Shown in pieces: positions 1 to 6,597 of a stretch of 9,364 nucleotides of DNA. How positions within the stretch are numbered: the first letter of the stretch is position 1; every line of letters starts with the position of its first letter. Origin of the DNA: JAQUGA01 sp964521105 (GTDB lineage Bacteria; Bacteroidota; Bacteroidia; Bacteroidales; WCHB1-69). The notes beneath the pieces were generated by a model. The model saw only the letters and a list, made by a program, of their open reading frames with translations, did not search any database and was not told the origin of the DNA. A program made the translations under genes and the position numbers. The stretch is from assembly GCA_964521105.1 (NCBI GenBank), contig CAZFPO010000116.1, positions 1-9,364 on the forward strand, in the 5' to 3' direction.

Positions 1-48
1 ATAGCTGGAATTAGCTATAAAAATGAATTTAGGTATAACATTAAGTAA
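1..48 (+). CDS. Possible C-terminal end of an upstream protein (partial)
   Basis: Reading from base 1 in frame 1 gives 15 codons, IAGISYKNEFRYNIK, then TAA at 46-48. The alternation of hydrophobic and polar residues looks like a terminal beta strand, as at the end of an outer-membrane barrel, but the stretch is too short to assign to a family. The other two plus frames hit stops early. One minus-strand frame is also open here, so the strand is not proven. If real, this gene converges on the minus-strand SirB1-like gene that ends at 231. Low confidence because only the last codons are visible. Confidence 0.3.
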   Translation: MAGISYKNEFRYNIK

Positions 49-230
49 TCATTAATTTTTAATTCTTGCGACTTTATGGTTAATACAAAGCATGAAATGA
101 TAAAGAAAAAAAGTGTTTTCATGACAATTTAATAATTTTGGATATATATTAAACGATTGCCGATTGAATTTTATTATTACCAACAATATTTGTGAAACTC
201 AGAGTGTTTATAAAGCAGTAAATCAATAAC
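49..230. other. Intergenic spacer, no gene seen
   Basis: AT-rich stretch between the possible gene end at 48 and the stop codon of the minus-strand gene at 231. It holds a 7-bp inverted repeat (CATGAAA at 91-97, TTTCATG at 117-123) with a 19-base loop, too open to be a convincing terminator. It also holds one plus-strand match to the Bacteroidota -7 box (TAATTTTG, 133-140) with no TTG at the right distance and no downstream start codon before 231. I see no RNA gene or open frame worth calling. Confidence 0.5.
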
Positions 231-1121
231 TTAAAAATTATTTTTCAATTCATTTAAAAGCTTGTAAAAATTTGTGAAATCGTCAGCTTTTTTAAAATTA
301 TTTTTTTCTTTTTCAAACAATGAAGCCTGTTTTACTATGTGAATTATAAGATTAATAGGATTTTGCGGAAGATAATCTCGAGAAGTAGCTGGGGTGCTAA
401 TTTGATTGCCAATTTCAAGCAATCTATCTTTTGAAATTACAGTTCCACTGTGGTAGGCATCAATGTAAAATAAAATATTAGACTCTTTTATATCATCAAT
501 TTTTGTTGAAAAATAATCTGTATAACAAAGCAATAAAATTTCCTTAAAAATTACTCCATAAATGGGAAGATTTAATTTTTGAGCAATTATTAAATAAAGC
601 ATTGGAATAGAATTGTTTGTGAATTTTTTTGTTTCAAGCAGTTGGTTTAAATAAAAGTAATTAGAAATATCCGAATTAGAAGAAAATGGTTCAAATTTAT
701 GAATTTGAAATAAAATATGATTAATAATTCTTGTTTTTTCGAGAGATGTAAGCTGGTTATTAATTTCGAGCCAAATATTTTTAGTAATACTTTCAATTTG
801 ATTATTAATAAAATTAGTATCTAAGTTATGGTATTTAAATTTTGAAAAAGCCAAATAACCATCTAATATATTACTCGGATTATGTTTAATCCAATTTTCG
901 GCTAATTCTTTCGCGTGTTTTTGCGAAATTTGTTCAAGAATATATTCAATTCTTTGTTGAAAATCGGAATTTAACGTTAGCGACCATGCATCTTCCAAAG
1001 CATTATTAGCTTCGATTCCAATTTCTAAAAAACGTTTATTAACCGATTCGAAAACATTAATATCTGGATCGTCAATTAAATCCAAAAGAGCATTAATTTC
1101 TTTTTTTAATGATTCATTCAT
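231..1121 (-). CDS. SirB1/transglutaminase-like domain protein
   Basis: A 296-residue protein without signal peptide or membrane segment, so probably cytoplasmic. The N-terminal part (about 10-70: ALLDLIDDPD, then a helical stretch with W46 and RIEYILEQI at 57-65) and the middle (about 127-195: SLEKTRIINHILF, YFYLNQLLE, YLIIAQKLNLPIYGV) match the layout of the SirB1-type transglutaminase-like family common in Bacteroidota, as does NILFYIDAYHSGTVIS at 215-230. The biochemical role of this family is not settled, so I give no reaction. Oddity: family members usually follow the GV of the IYGV segment with a P-x-H-F motif; here the sequence is FKEILLLCY, with neither proline nor histidine, so any activity needing that histidine is probably lost. 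The ATG at 1121 is one base after the TAA of the nucleoside phosphorylase gene, which suggests translational coupling. Family assignment is by recall of conserved segments. Confidence 0.72.
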   Translation of the reverse strand: MNESLKKEINALLDLIDDPDINVFESVNKRFLEIGIEANNALEDAWSLTLNSDFQQRIEYILEQISQKHAKELAENWIKHNPSNILDGYLAFSKFKYHNLDTNFINNQIESITKNIWLEINNQLTSLEKTRIINHILFQIHKFEPFSSNSDISNYFYLNQLLETKKFTNNSIPMLYLIIAQKLNLPIYGVIFKEILLLCYTDYFSTKIDDIKESNILFYIDAYHSGTVISKDRLLEIGNQISTPATSRDYLPQNPINLIIHIVKQASLFEKEKNNFKKADDFTNFYKLLNELKNNF

Positions 1122-1122
1122 T

Positions 1123-1992
1123 TTAAACAGAAGTTGCTCTATGAATTACGGTTTCTATTAAATTTTTCATTTTAGGTTTGTAGTCCTGACTGAATGTTTT
1201 TGAAACTCGGTTTGCAATGGCTAAACAAACAGTTAACGAACGGTGTCCTAAAGCTTTTGATAAACCATAAAGGGCGGAAGTTTCCATTTCGAGATTACAA
1301 ACGTGATGATTTTGAAATTCAAACGATTCTATTAATTCGTTCATATCTGGGCGAGCAATTGGAACTCTGACTTCTCTGCCCTGAGGTCCGTAAAAACCTG
1401 GTGCTGTGCAAGTAATTCCCTTTATCATATCAAAACCGATGGTATTCATTAATTTTTCGTTACACTCAACAATATAGGGTTTGGGCCACGATTTGCTCCA
1501 TTTTGTATGCTCAATAAATGCGTCTGTCATTTCTTGTTCAAAAATATGGTCAACATTATAAAAGTGCATTAAACCGTCCATTCCTAAGCCATACGATGAA
1601 GCAATCATAGTTTCTACTGGTATTTCTTCGCGGATAGACCCACAAGTGCCAATTCTGATTAAATTTAAAATAGTTTTTTCCTCTTTTATCGTTCTGTTTT
1701 CAAAATCAATATTAACAACTGCATCTAATTCGTTGATGCAAATGTCGATGTTGTCGGGTCCCATTCCTGTTGACATTACGCTGATTCGTTTGCCATTAAG
1801 AACACCTGTGTGTGTCATAATTTCGCGATTTGACCGTTTATGATCGATTTTATCAAACATAGCCGAAATAGTTTCTACTCTGCCAGGATCGCCAACAAGA
1901 ATTACGGTTCCAGCTAAATGTTCTTTTTTTAAATTTAAATGGTAGATGCTTCCATCAGCCTGCATTGGGAGTTCTGATATTTTGATATTCAT
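1123..1992 (-). CDS. udp: Nucleoside phosphorylase, uridine phosphorylase type
   Basis: A 289-residue cytoplasmic enzyme of the PNP/UDP phosphorylase superfamily, which splits a nucleoside with phosphate into free base and ribose-1-phosphate in nucleoside salvage. Motifs seen: GDPGR at 34-38 (phosphate binding), STGMG at 74-78, RIGTCGS at 113-119, the YGPQGR segment at 201-206, and LEMETSALYG at 234-243 whose glutamates normally contact the ribose. Q204-G-R206 resembles the QxR uracil-binding pair of E. coli Udp (Gln166, Arg168), which favours uridine over purine nucleosides; that specificity is an inference. Length fits the Bacteroidota form. The ATG at 1992 is the first residue of MNIKISELP and has an A-rich leader. 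It is the first gene of a likely two-gene transcript with the SirB1-like gene and is divergent from the stress gene starting at 2081. Alternative: a broader-specificity nucleoside phosphorylase. Confidence 0.88.
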   Translation of the reverse strand: MNIKISELPMQADGSIYHLNLKKEHLAGTVILVGDPGRVETISAMFDKIDHKRSNREIMTHTGVLNGKRISVMSTGMGPDNIDICINELDAVVNIDFENRTIKEEKTILNLIRIGTCGSIREEIPVETMIASSYGLGMDGLMHFYNVDHIFEQEMTDAFIEHTKWSKSWPKPYIVECNEKLMNTIGFDMIKGITCTAPGFYGPQGREVRVPIARPDMNELIESFEFQNHHVCNLEMETSALYGLSKALGHRSLTVCLAIANRVSKTFSQDYKPKMKNLIETVIHRATSV

Positions 1993-2029
1993 AATTTTTA
2001 TGTTAAAATGTTTTTTTTTCTTAAAAAAC

Positions 2030-2060
2030 TTGCAAAACCTTTTTTTTCATATTAAATTTA
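2030..2060 (+). promoter_or_regulatory. Putative promoter of the first usp gene
   Basis: TTG at 2030-2032, a 20-base spacer, then TAAATTTA at 2053-2060, which matches TAnnTTTG except for the last base. The box ends 20 bases before the ATG at 2081. The spacer contains a run of eight T (2040-2047) and a run of nine T (2011-2019) lies just upstream of the TTG. The box is 2 bases away from the opposing -7 box of the phosphorylase promoter, and a 6-bp inverted repeat (ATTTAC 2056-2061, GTAAAT 2068-2073) spans both. Confidence 0.42.
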
Positions 2061-2073
2061 CACAAAGGTAAAT
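2056..2073. repeat. Inverted repeat in the divergent intergenic region
   Basis: ATTTAC (2056-2061) and GTAAAT (2068-2073) are perfect inverted arms around ACAAAG. The repeat covers part of the usp -7-like box and all but the first base positions of the phosphorylase -7 box. It may be a small operator, or only a by-product of two opposing TA-rich -7 boxes. Confidence 0.35.
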
Positions 2074-2094
2074 AAAAAATATGAAGACAAACAA
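2063..2094 (-). promoter_or_regulatory. Putative promoter of the nucleoside phosphorylase operon
   Basis: On the minus strand TACCTTTG (2070 to 2063) matches the Bacteroidota -7 box TAnnTTTG exactly. A TTG (CAA on the plus strand at 2092-2094) lies 21 bases upstream, within the usual -33 spacing, inside the first codons of the divergent stress gene. Transcription would start near 2056, giving a leader of roughly 60 bases that contains A8 and A9 tracts. TTG is a weak criterion by itself; the -7 box is the main support. Confidence 0.5.
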
Positions 2095-2977
2095 CCAAAT
2101 TTTAGTTCCAATTGATTTTACTCCAAAATCTATATTGGCATTTGAACAAGCAAAGTATCTTGCAAAAATGACAGATTCGGACATTATGTTAATTAATGTT
2201 ATTCAACTCGACAGTAAGTCATTCTCTTTTGTTTTTGAAATTTTTTCGGATTTGGAAAAGGATTTAATGAGTCAGCGAATACAAAAAGGTGTTTGGGATC
2301 AACTCAACGATTTAATTGAAAAAAACAAAGATTGTGGCGTTAAAATTCAAGCCATGGTTTCGATTGGTAAAATTTACGAAAAAGTAATGGAAGCATCGAA
2401 ATCGTTAAACAGCAATTTTATAGTAATTGGCTCAAACGACGATGAAGCTGACGAGAGTTCGCTTGGAGCAAATGCATCTCGAATTGTTAGAATGTCGGAT
2501 GTGCCTGTTTTAACTATTAATAAGCAGATAATGAAAGAGATGAATAATTTAATTTTACCTCTCGATTTATCAAAGGATACTCAGCAAAAAGTTGCAAAAG
2601 CTATTAAAATTGCTCGCTATACAAATGCTAAAATAAGTATTGTGTCGGCAGTTTTTACTGATGAACCAAAGGTAAAAAGAGCTATCGAAGTTCAAATGAA
2701 TGTAATTGGTAAATTTGTTAAAGAGCATCACGGAAATGTTTCTACTGAGATAATTTATGATATCCGTGAGGGTGGTAGCATCTCAAGTAATTTAACCGAA
2801 ATTGTGCTCGATTATGCTAAAAAAAATAATGGCGATTGCATTATGATAATGACTCAACCTGAAAAAACTTGGCTTAAATTCTTTGTCAGTGCCTCAGCTA
2901 TGGATTTGATTTTTAAATCGACATTGCCTGTATTTTCAGTTATTCCGAAAGAAGTTTTTAATACCTCATACCGATAA
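2081..2977 (+). CDS. Universal stress protein, tandem two-domain UspA
   Basis: A 298-residue cytoplasmic protein made of two Usp domains. Domain 1 (about 5-147) starts with ILVPIDFT, whose D12 is the conserved aspartate near the nucleotide in ATP-binding members, and ends with VIGSNDD...LGANASRIVRMSDVPVLTI. Domain 2 (about 157-290) starts with LILPLDLS (D162) and ends with STLPVFSVIP. The usual glycine loop (G-x2-G-x9-G-S/T) is degenerate in domain 1: the second glycine is absent and the G-S/T is G129-A130. ATP binding is therefore uncertain. Usp proteins support survival under stress or growth arrest; the specific trigger here cannot be read. The gene is followed 108 bases later by a close paralogue in the same direction. 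The ATG at 2081 is chosen because the paralogue aligns from its first residue (MKTNNQILVPIDF against MKANNQILVPIDF). Confidence 0.9.
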   Translation: MKTNNQILVPIDFTPKSILAFEQAKYLAKMTDSDIMLINVIQLDSKSFSFVFEIFSDLEKDLMSQRIQKGVWDQLNDLIEKNKDCGVKIQAMVSIGKIYEKVMEASKSLNSNFIVIGSNDDEADESSLGANASRIVRMSDVPVLTINKQIMKEMNNLILPLDLSKDTQQKVAKAIKIARYTNAKISIVSAVFTDEPKVKRAIEVQMNVIGKFVKEHHGNVSTEIIYDIREGGSISSNLTEIVLDYAKKNNGDCIMIMTQPEKTWLKFFVSASAMDLIFKSTLPVFSVIPKEVFNTSYR

Positions 2978-3059
2978 TTGGATTTTGCGGTTAATTAATG
3001 AATATTAAAATAAAAATCGATTACTTGAATCGTTTTAAATTTTCAAGCATAAATTTTTA

Positions 3060-3067
3060 TAAATTTA
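3060..3067 (+). promoter_or_regulatory. Possible -7 box of the second usp gene
   Basis: TAAATTTA here, followed by C, is the same nine-base string (TAAATTTAC) found at 2053-2061 ahead of the first usp gene. It lies 18 bases before the ATG at 3086, against 20 bases for the first gene. No TTG lies at the right distance upstream, so this is either a weak separate promoter or a remnant of duplicated leader DNA. The second gene may also be read through from the first. Confidence 0.3.
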
Positions 3068-3085
3068 CCCTTTTAAAAAAATACT

Positions 3086-3970
3086 ATGAAAGCAAATAAT
3101 CAAATATTAGTGCCAATTGATTTCTCCGAAAAATCTCTTTTAGCTTTTGAACAAGCAAAATATCTTGCAAAAATTACTTCTTCGAGTATAATGTTATTAA
3201 ATGTAGTACAACTTGATAGCAAGTCATTTTCATTTGTTCAGGCAGTTTTTTCAGATGTTGAAAAGGATTTAATTCGTCAACGTATCGAAAAAGGTGTGTG
3301 GGATAAATTAAATGAGCTAATATCTCAAAACAAAGATATAGAAATTTTAGCCATGGTTGCTAGTGGCAAGGTTTACGAAAAAGTTATTGAAGTTTCTAAA
3401 TCGCTAAATTGTAATTATATTGTGATTGGTGCTAACGACGAAGATGAAGATAAAGAAAGTAGAGTATTGGGAACAAATGCATCACGTATTGTTCGACTTT
3501 CTGAAATTCCTGTTTTTACTGTGAACAATAAAATAATGAAAGAGTTAAACACAGTAATTCTACCACTCGATTTATCAAAAGAAACACAACAAAAAGTTGC
3601 CAAAGCTATTAAAATTGCTAAGTATACCAATGCTAAAATAAAAATGGTTTCGGCACTTTTAACCGATGATAAAGAAATTGTTGACAGACTAACTGTTCAA
3701 ATGAGCATTGTCGAAAAATTTATTAAAGAAAATTACGGAAATGTTTCTTCCGATTTTGTTTTTGGTGATAAAGACAAAGATACCCTGGCTGGTTTAATTA
3801 TGAAATATGCTCAAGACCAAGATGGAGATTTAATCGTTATTATGACACAACAAGAAAATAACTGGTTAAAATTATTTGTAGGAACTACTGCTATGGATAT
3901 CATATACAATTCACCAATATTAGTATTGTCAGCTGTTCCAAAAGAAATTAACAAAGTTTCCTATCGATAA
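3086..3970 (+). CDS. Universal stress protein, tandem two-domain UspA (paralogue)
   Basis: A 294-residue protein that aligns with the preceding Usp over its full length, with most positions identical by eye (for example LAFEQAKYLAK at 19-29, QLDSKSFSFV at 42-51, TQQKVAKAIKIA at 167-178). It arose by tandem gene duplication. Domain 1 covers about 5-147 (VPIDFS with D12; VIGANDEDEDKE, then LGTNASRIV at 128-136) and domain 2 about 157-287 (LPLDLS with D162). Unlike the first copy, it keeps G129-T130 at the end of the glycine loop, so the two may differ in nucleotide binding. Divergence is greatest in the middle of domain 2 (about 191-240) and in the acidic insert at 118-125. It ends just before a strong hairpin terminator, which closes the usp unit. 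Function beyond the family level is unknown. Confidence 0.9.
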   Translation: MKANNQILVPIDFSEKSLLAFEQAKYLAKITSSSIMLLNVVQLDSKSFSFVQAVFSDVEKDLIRQRIEKGVWDKLNELISQNKDIEILAMVASGKVYEKVIEVSKSLNCNYIVIGANDEDEDKESRVLGTNASRIVRLSEIPVFTVNNKIMKELNTVILPLDLSKETQQKVAKAIKIAKYTNAKIKMVSALLTDDKEIVDRLTVQMSIVEKFIKENYGNVSSDFVFGDKDKDTLAGLIMKYAQDQDGDLIVIMTQQENNWLKLFVGTTAMDIIYNSPILVLSAVPKEINKVSYR

Positions 3971-3992
3971 ATTTATTGAATTCAATTTAACT

Positions 3993-4022
3993 ATTGACCA
4001 AAGATTAACTTCTTTGGTCAAT
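3993..4022 (+). terminator. Intrinsic terminator after the usp pair
   Basis: A perfect 12-bp inverted repeat: ATTGACCAAAGA (3993-4004), loop TTAACT, TCTTTGGTCAAT (4011-4022), followed by TTGCTGTTATTT, which is T-rich but interrupted. It begins 22 bases after the stop of the second usp gene and separates it from parE. A 12-base perfect palindrome (ATTGAATTCAAT, 3975-3986) lies between the stop codon and the hairpin. The stem is symmetrical, but there is no minus-strand gene here that it would serve. Confidence 0.75.
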
Positions 4023-4091
4023 TTGCTGTTATTTAACAAATTTAAGTTGATAAATCAATAGTGTAAAATGTTTTAAGAACATAGAAACAAT

Positions 4092-4099
4092 TACTTTTG
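4092..4099 (+). promoter_or_regulatory. Putative -7 box of parE
   Basis: TACTTTTG is an exact match to TAnnTTTG and ends 15 bases before the ATG at 4115. No clear TTG is found 19-21 bases upstream; TGTTTT at 4069-4074 is the nearest candidate. Because a terminator precedes it, parE needs its own promoter, which supports this site. Confidence 0.5.
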
Positions 4100-4114
4100 T
4101 ACTAAATAAGAAAG

Positions 4115-5950
4115 ATGGAAGCAGTAGAAAAATATTCAGATGATAGTGTTCGGTCGTTAAGTTGGGAGGAGCATATTCGACTCCGACCAGGTATGTACAT
4201 AGGTAAGTTAGGCGATGGAACATCGCACGATGATGGAATTTATGTTCTCATAAAGGAAATTCTGGATAATTCAATCGATGAATTTATGATGGGCAACGGA
4301 AAAAGTATCGATGTCCGAATAAAAGATAAAAAAGTTACAATTCGCGATTTTGGTCGTGGAATTCCTTTGGGAAGAGTAATAGATTGTGTTTCCAAAATGA
4401 ATACTGGAGCTAAATACGACTCTAAAACCTTTCAAAAATCAGTTGGGTTAAACGGAGTAGGAACAAAAGCTGTTAATGCATTATCCTCATATTTCTGTGC
4501 TCAATCAATTCGCGAAAATAAACTTAAAATGGTGGAATTTGAGCGAGGAAAAATGATGAAAGATTATCCAATTGCTTCTTCCGACGAGTGGACAGGTACT
4601 ATTATTTCATTTATCCCCGATGTTGAAATTTTTGGAAATTATAACTACTACCTCGAATATATCGAAAAAATGCTTCAAAATTATTGCTACCTTAATCGAG
4701 GGTTAAGCATTAATTTTAATGGTAAAAAATTCGTTTCTAAAAATGGTTTGTACGATTTACTCGAAAATAATATCGATAAAGATACGGTTTACCCTATAGT
4801 TCATTTAGCCGATGGCGACTTTGAATATGCTTTTGTACACTCAGGAAAAACTTATGGCGAAGAATACTACTCCTTTGTAAACGGACAACACACCACTCAA
4901 GGAGGAACTCATCAACAAGCATTTCGTGAAGCTTTTGTAAAAACTATTCGCGACTTTTATAAAAAAGATTATGAGCCTTCCGATATTAGAAATTCTATTA
5001 TTGCTGCTATTAGTATCAGAATTCAAGAACCGGTGTTTGAATCGCAAACTAAAACAAAATTAGGCTCAAATAATGTCGAAACAAACGGTCCAACGGTTAA
5101 AACCTATATTCAAGATATTGTTTCTCGTACTCTTGATAAATACTTACACATGAATCCCGATGTAGCTGATGCACTACATCGAAAAATTTTAGAATCGGAA
5201 AAAGAACGAAAAGAAATTGCGGGTATTAAAAAAATTGCCAAAGAATCGGCTCGAAAAGCTAATTTAAATAATAGCAAATTACGCGATTGCCGAGTTCATT
5301 TAGATTCTAATCATGAACGAAAACTCGAAACTACTCTTTTTATCACCGAAGGCGACTCGGCAAGTGGTTCTATCACAAAATCACGCGATGTTAACACCCA
5401 AGCAGTATTTAGCTTAAAGGGTAAGCCCTTAAATTGTTTTGGTAAAAGCAAACGAACAGTATACGAAAACGAAGAATTTAACTTGCTTCAAACTGCGTTA
5501 AATATTGAAGATGGCTTGGAGGGTTTAAAATTTAATAACATCGTAATTGCTACAGATGCTGATGTTGATGGAATGCATATTCGCTTACTAATGCTTACTT
5601 TTTTCTTACAATTTTTCCCCGATCTTGTTAAAGCGGGACACGTTTATATACTTCAAACTCCTTTATTCCGTATTCGAAATAAAGAGAAAACAATTTATTG
5701 CTATACCGAAGAAGAAAGAGTGGGGGCAATGGCTCAATTAGGTTCAAAACCCGAAATAACTCGTTTTAAAGGGCTTGGCGAAATTTCGCCCGATGAATTT
5801 AAACATTTTATTGGTAAAAGTATTCGACTCGAACCAGTTGTGCTAAAAAAGGATACTTCAATACGTGATATTTTAGAGTATTATATGGGAAAAAACACAC
5901 CTACACGTCAAGAGTTTGTTTGTAATTATTTACGTGATGTTGAGCCCTAA
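4115..5950 (+). CDS. parE: DNA topoisomerase IV subunit B (type IIA topoisomerase ATPase subunit)
   Basis: A 611-residue ATPase subunit that works with subunit A (ParC) to pass one DNA duplex through another and separate daughter chromosomes. Domains in order: GHKL ATPase (about 20-220) with RPGMYIG at 24-30, KEILDNSIDE at 47-56 (E48 catalytic, N52 for Mg), RDFGRGIP at 77-84 and GLNGVGTKAVNALS at 111-124; transducer domain with SQTKTKLGS at 310-318 (the QTK loop lysine contacts ATP); TOPRIM domain with FITEGDSASGS at 409-419 and the metal-binding TDADVDGMHIR at 480-490; and a C-terminal part with RFKGLGEISPDEF at 550-562. The short length and the form of the N-terminal motifs fit Bacteroidota ParE better than GyrB, which tends to be longer. 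The ATG at 4115 is preceded by an A/G-rich AAATAAGAAAG. No parC lies directly downstream; instead a minus-strand gene converges with 7 bases between stops. Confidence 0.92.
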   Translation: MEAVEKYSDDSVRSLSWEEHIRLRPGMYIGKLGDGTSHDDGIYVLIKEILDNSIDEFMMGNGKSIDVRIKDKKVTIRDFGRGIPLGRVIDCVSKMNTGAKYDSKTFQKSVGLNGVGTKAVNALSSYFCAQSIRENKLKMVEFERGKMMKDYPIASSDEWTGTIISFIPDVEIFGNYNYYLEYIEKMLQNYCYLNRGLSINFNGKKFVSKNGLYDLLENNIDKDTVYPIVHLADGDFEYAFVHSGKTYGEEYYSFVNGQHTTQGGTHQQAFREAFVKTIRDFYKKDYEPSDIRNSIIAAISIRIQEPVFESQTKTKLGSNNVETNGPTVKTYIQDIVSRTLDKYLHMNPDVADALHRKILESEKERKEIAGIKKIAKESARKANLNNSKLRDCRVHLDSNHERKLETTLFITEGDSASGSITKSRDVNTQAVFSLKGKPLNCFGKSKRTVYENEEFNLLQTALNIEDGLEGLKFNNIVIATDADVDGMHIRLLMLTFFLQFFPDLVKAGHVYILQTPLFRIRNKEKTIYCYTEEERVGAMAQLGSKPEITRFKGLGEISPDEFKHFIGKSIRLEPVVLKKDTSIRDILEYYMGKNTPTRQEFVCNYLRDVEP

Positions 5951-5957
5951 GTAGGAG

Positions 5958-6584
5958 CTATTTGCTAAATTTTACCATATTGTATACCACATCTGGAAAG
6001 CCTGCAATAATTAAAGTTTTTTGAATGGCATCTTTGTCTAAGTCAATGTCAGGAACAAATTTGTGAACTAAATATCCCATAAAATCATTGTAAGATGCAA
6101 ATTTCATGTCTTCATTAACCATTTTAATTAAAATATTTCCAATCCGAATTATAGTTTCTTTTTCATACTTTTTTTGCCACTTTTGATTCATATATGGCTC
6201 GTAAAACGATTTCAATAATCCAATGGTTAGTGTAATGTTGTTTTGTTTTATCCCTATTTTTTCGATATTTTTAATCAGTTCATTTTTTTTAATTGAGTCA
6301 CATACATAATAATGAACATTTGTCCCTCTATTGTGTAACCAAAAATCTTTGTAACTAAAGTATTCAAATTTTAATTTGCCTTTAATCAATTTTTGATTGT
6401 GCTGACCCATATATTCGTAATAAGACGACTCAATGAGTTCCCAATTTACATCTGACTTTTTAAAATAAGATGTAAATGATTTGTCGATTTGGTTTTCGAG
6501 TTTAGAAATTTTTTTATCATTGGCAAATAAAATACTTGATGCCAAAATGAAAATTACTACTAAAATAGTTATTTTGGTTTTCAT
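5958..6584 (-). CDS. Exported protein of unknown function
   Basis: A 208-residue protein that I do not recognise. Residues 1-21 form a Sec-type signal peptide (MKTK, hydrophobic core ITILVVIFILASSILF, likely cut after A21), so the mature part of about 187 residues should act outside the cytoplasmic membrane. No lipobox cysteine is present, and the only cysteine is C95. The mature part is lysine-rich and probably mainly helical, with aromatic clusters at 55-59 (YYEYM) and 73-82 (FEYFSYKDFW). No catalytic motif is visible. The ATG at 6584 lies 13 bases after the murB stop, so it is probably the last gene of the murB transcript. A link to envelope or wall processes is suggested only by that position and by export. 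Confidence 0.75.
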   Translation of the reverse strand: MKTKITILVVIFILASSILFANDKKISKLENQIDKSFTSYFKKSDVNWELIESSYYEYMGQHNQKLIKGKLKFEYFSYKDFWLHNRGTNVHYYVCDSIKKNELIKNIEKIGIKQNNITLTIGLLKSFYEPYMNQKWQKKYEKETIIRIGNILIKMVNEDMKFASYNDFMGYLVHKFVPDIDLDKDAIQKTLIIAGFPDVVYNMVKFSK

Positions 6585-6597
6585 ACCATTTGATTTA

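Noticed and set aside
1..18. Inverted repeat ATAGCT/AGCTAT at the window edge
   Set aside because: Six base pairs, no T run on either strand after it within the window, and it lies within a possible coding end.
91..123. Inverted repeat CATGAAA/TTTCATG
   Set aside because: Loop of 19 bases and no T run; probably chance in AT-rich DNA.
1646..1843. Plus-strand open frame of 65 codons
   Set aside because: Lies entirely inside the nucleoside phosphorylase gene on the other strand and has no domain character.
3018..3036. Small hairpin (CGATT, loop ACTTG, AATCG, then TTTT) between the two usp genes
   Set aside because: Only 5 bp in an AT-rich spacer; too weak to call a terminator, though it could slightly reduce read-through.
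3415..3630. Minus-strand open frame of 71 codons
   Set aside because: Antisense to the second usp gene; serine- and leucine-rich composition is the mirror of the usp codons.
4029..4223. Minus-strand open frame of 64 codons across the parE start
   Set aside because: Overlaps the parE promoter and N-terminal coding region and shows no recognisable feature.
4841..5047. Minus-strand open frame of 68 codons
   Set aside because: Antisense to the conserved transducer domain of parE.
4115..5950. Gyrase subunit B instead of topoisomerase IV subunit B
   Set aside because: Length of 611 and the wording of the N-terminal and TOPRIM motifs fit Bacteroidota ParE better, although the families are close and a genome-wide check for a second B subunit would settle it.
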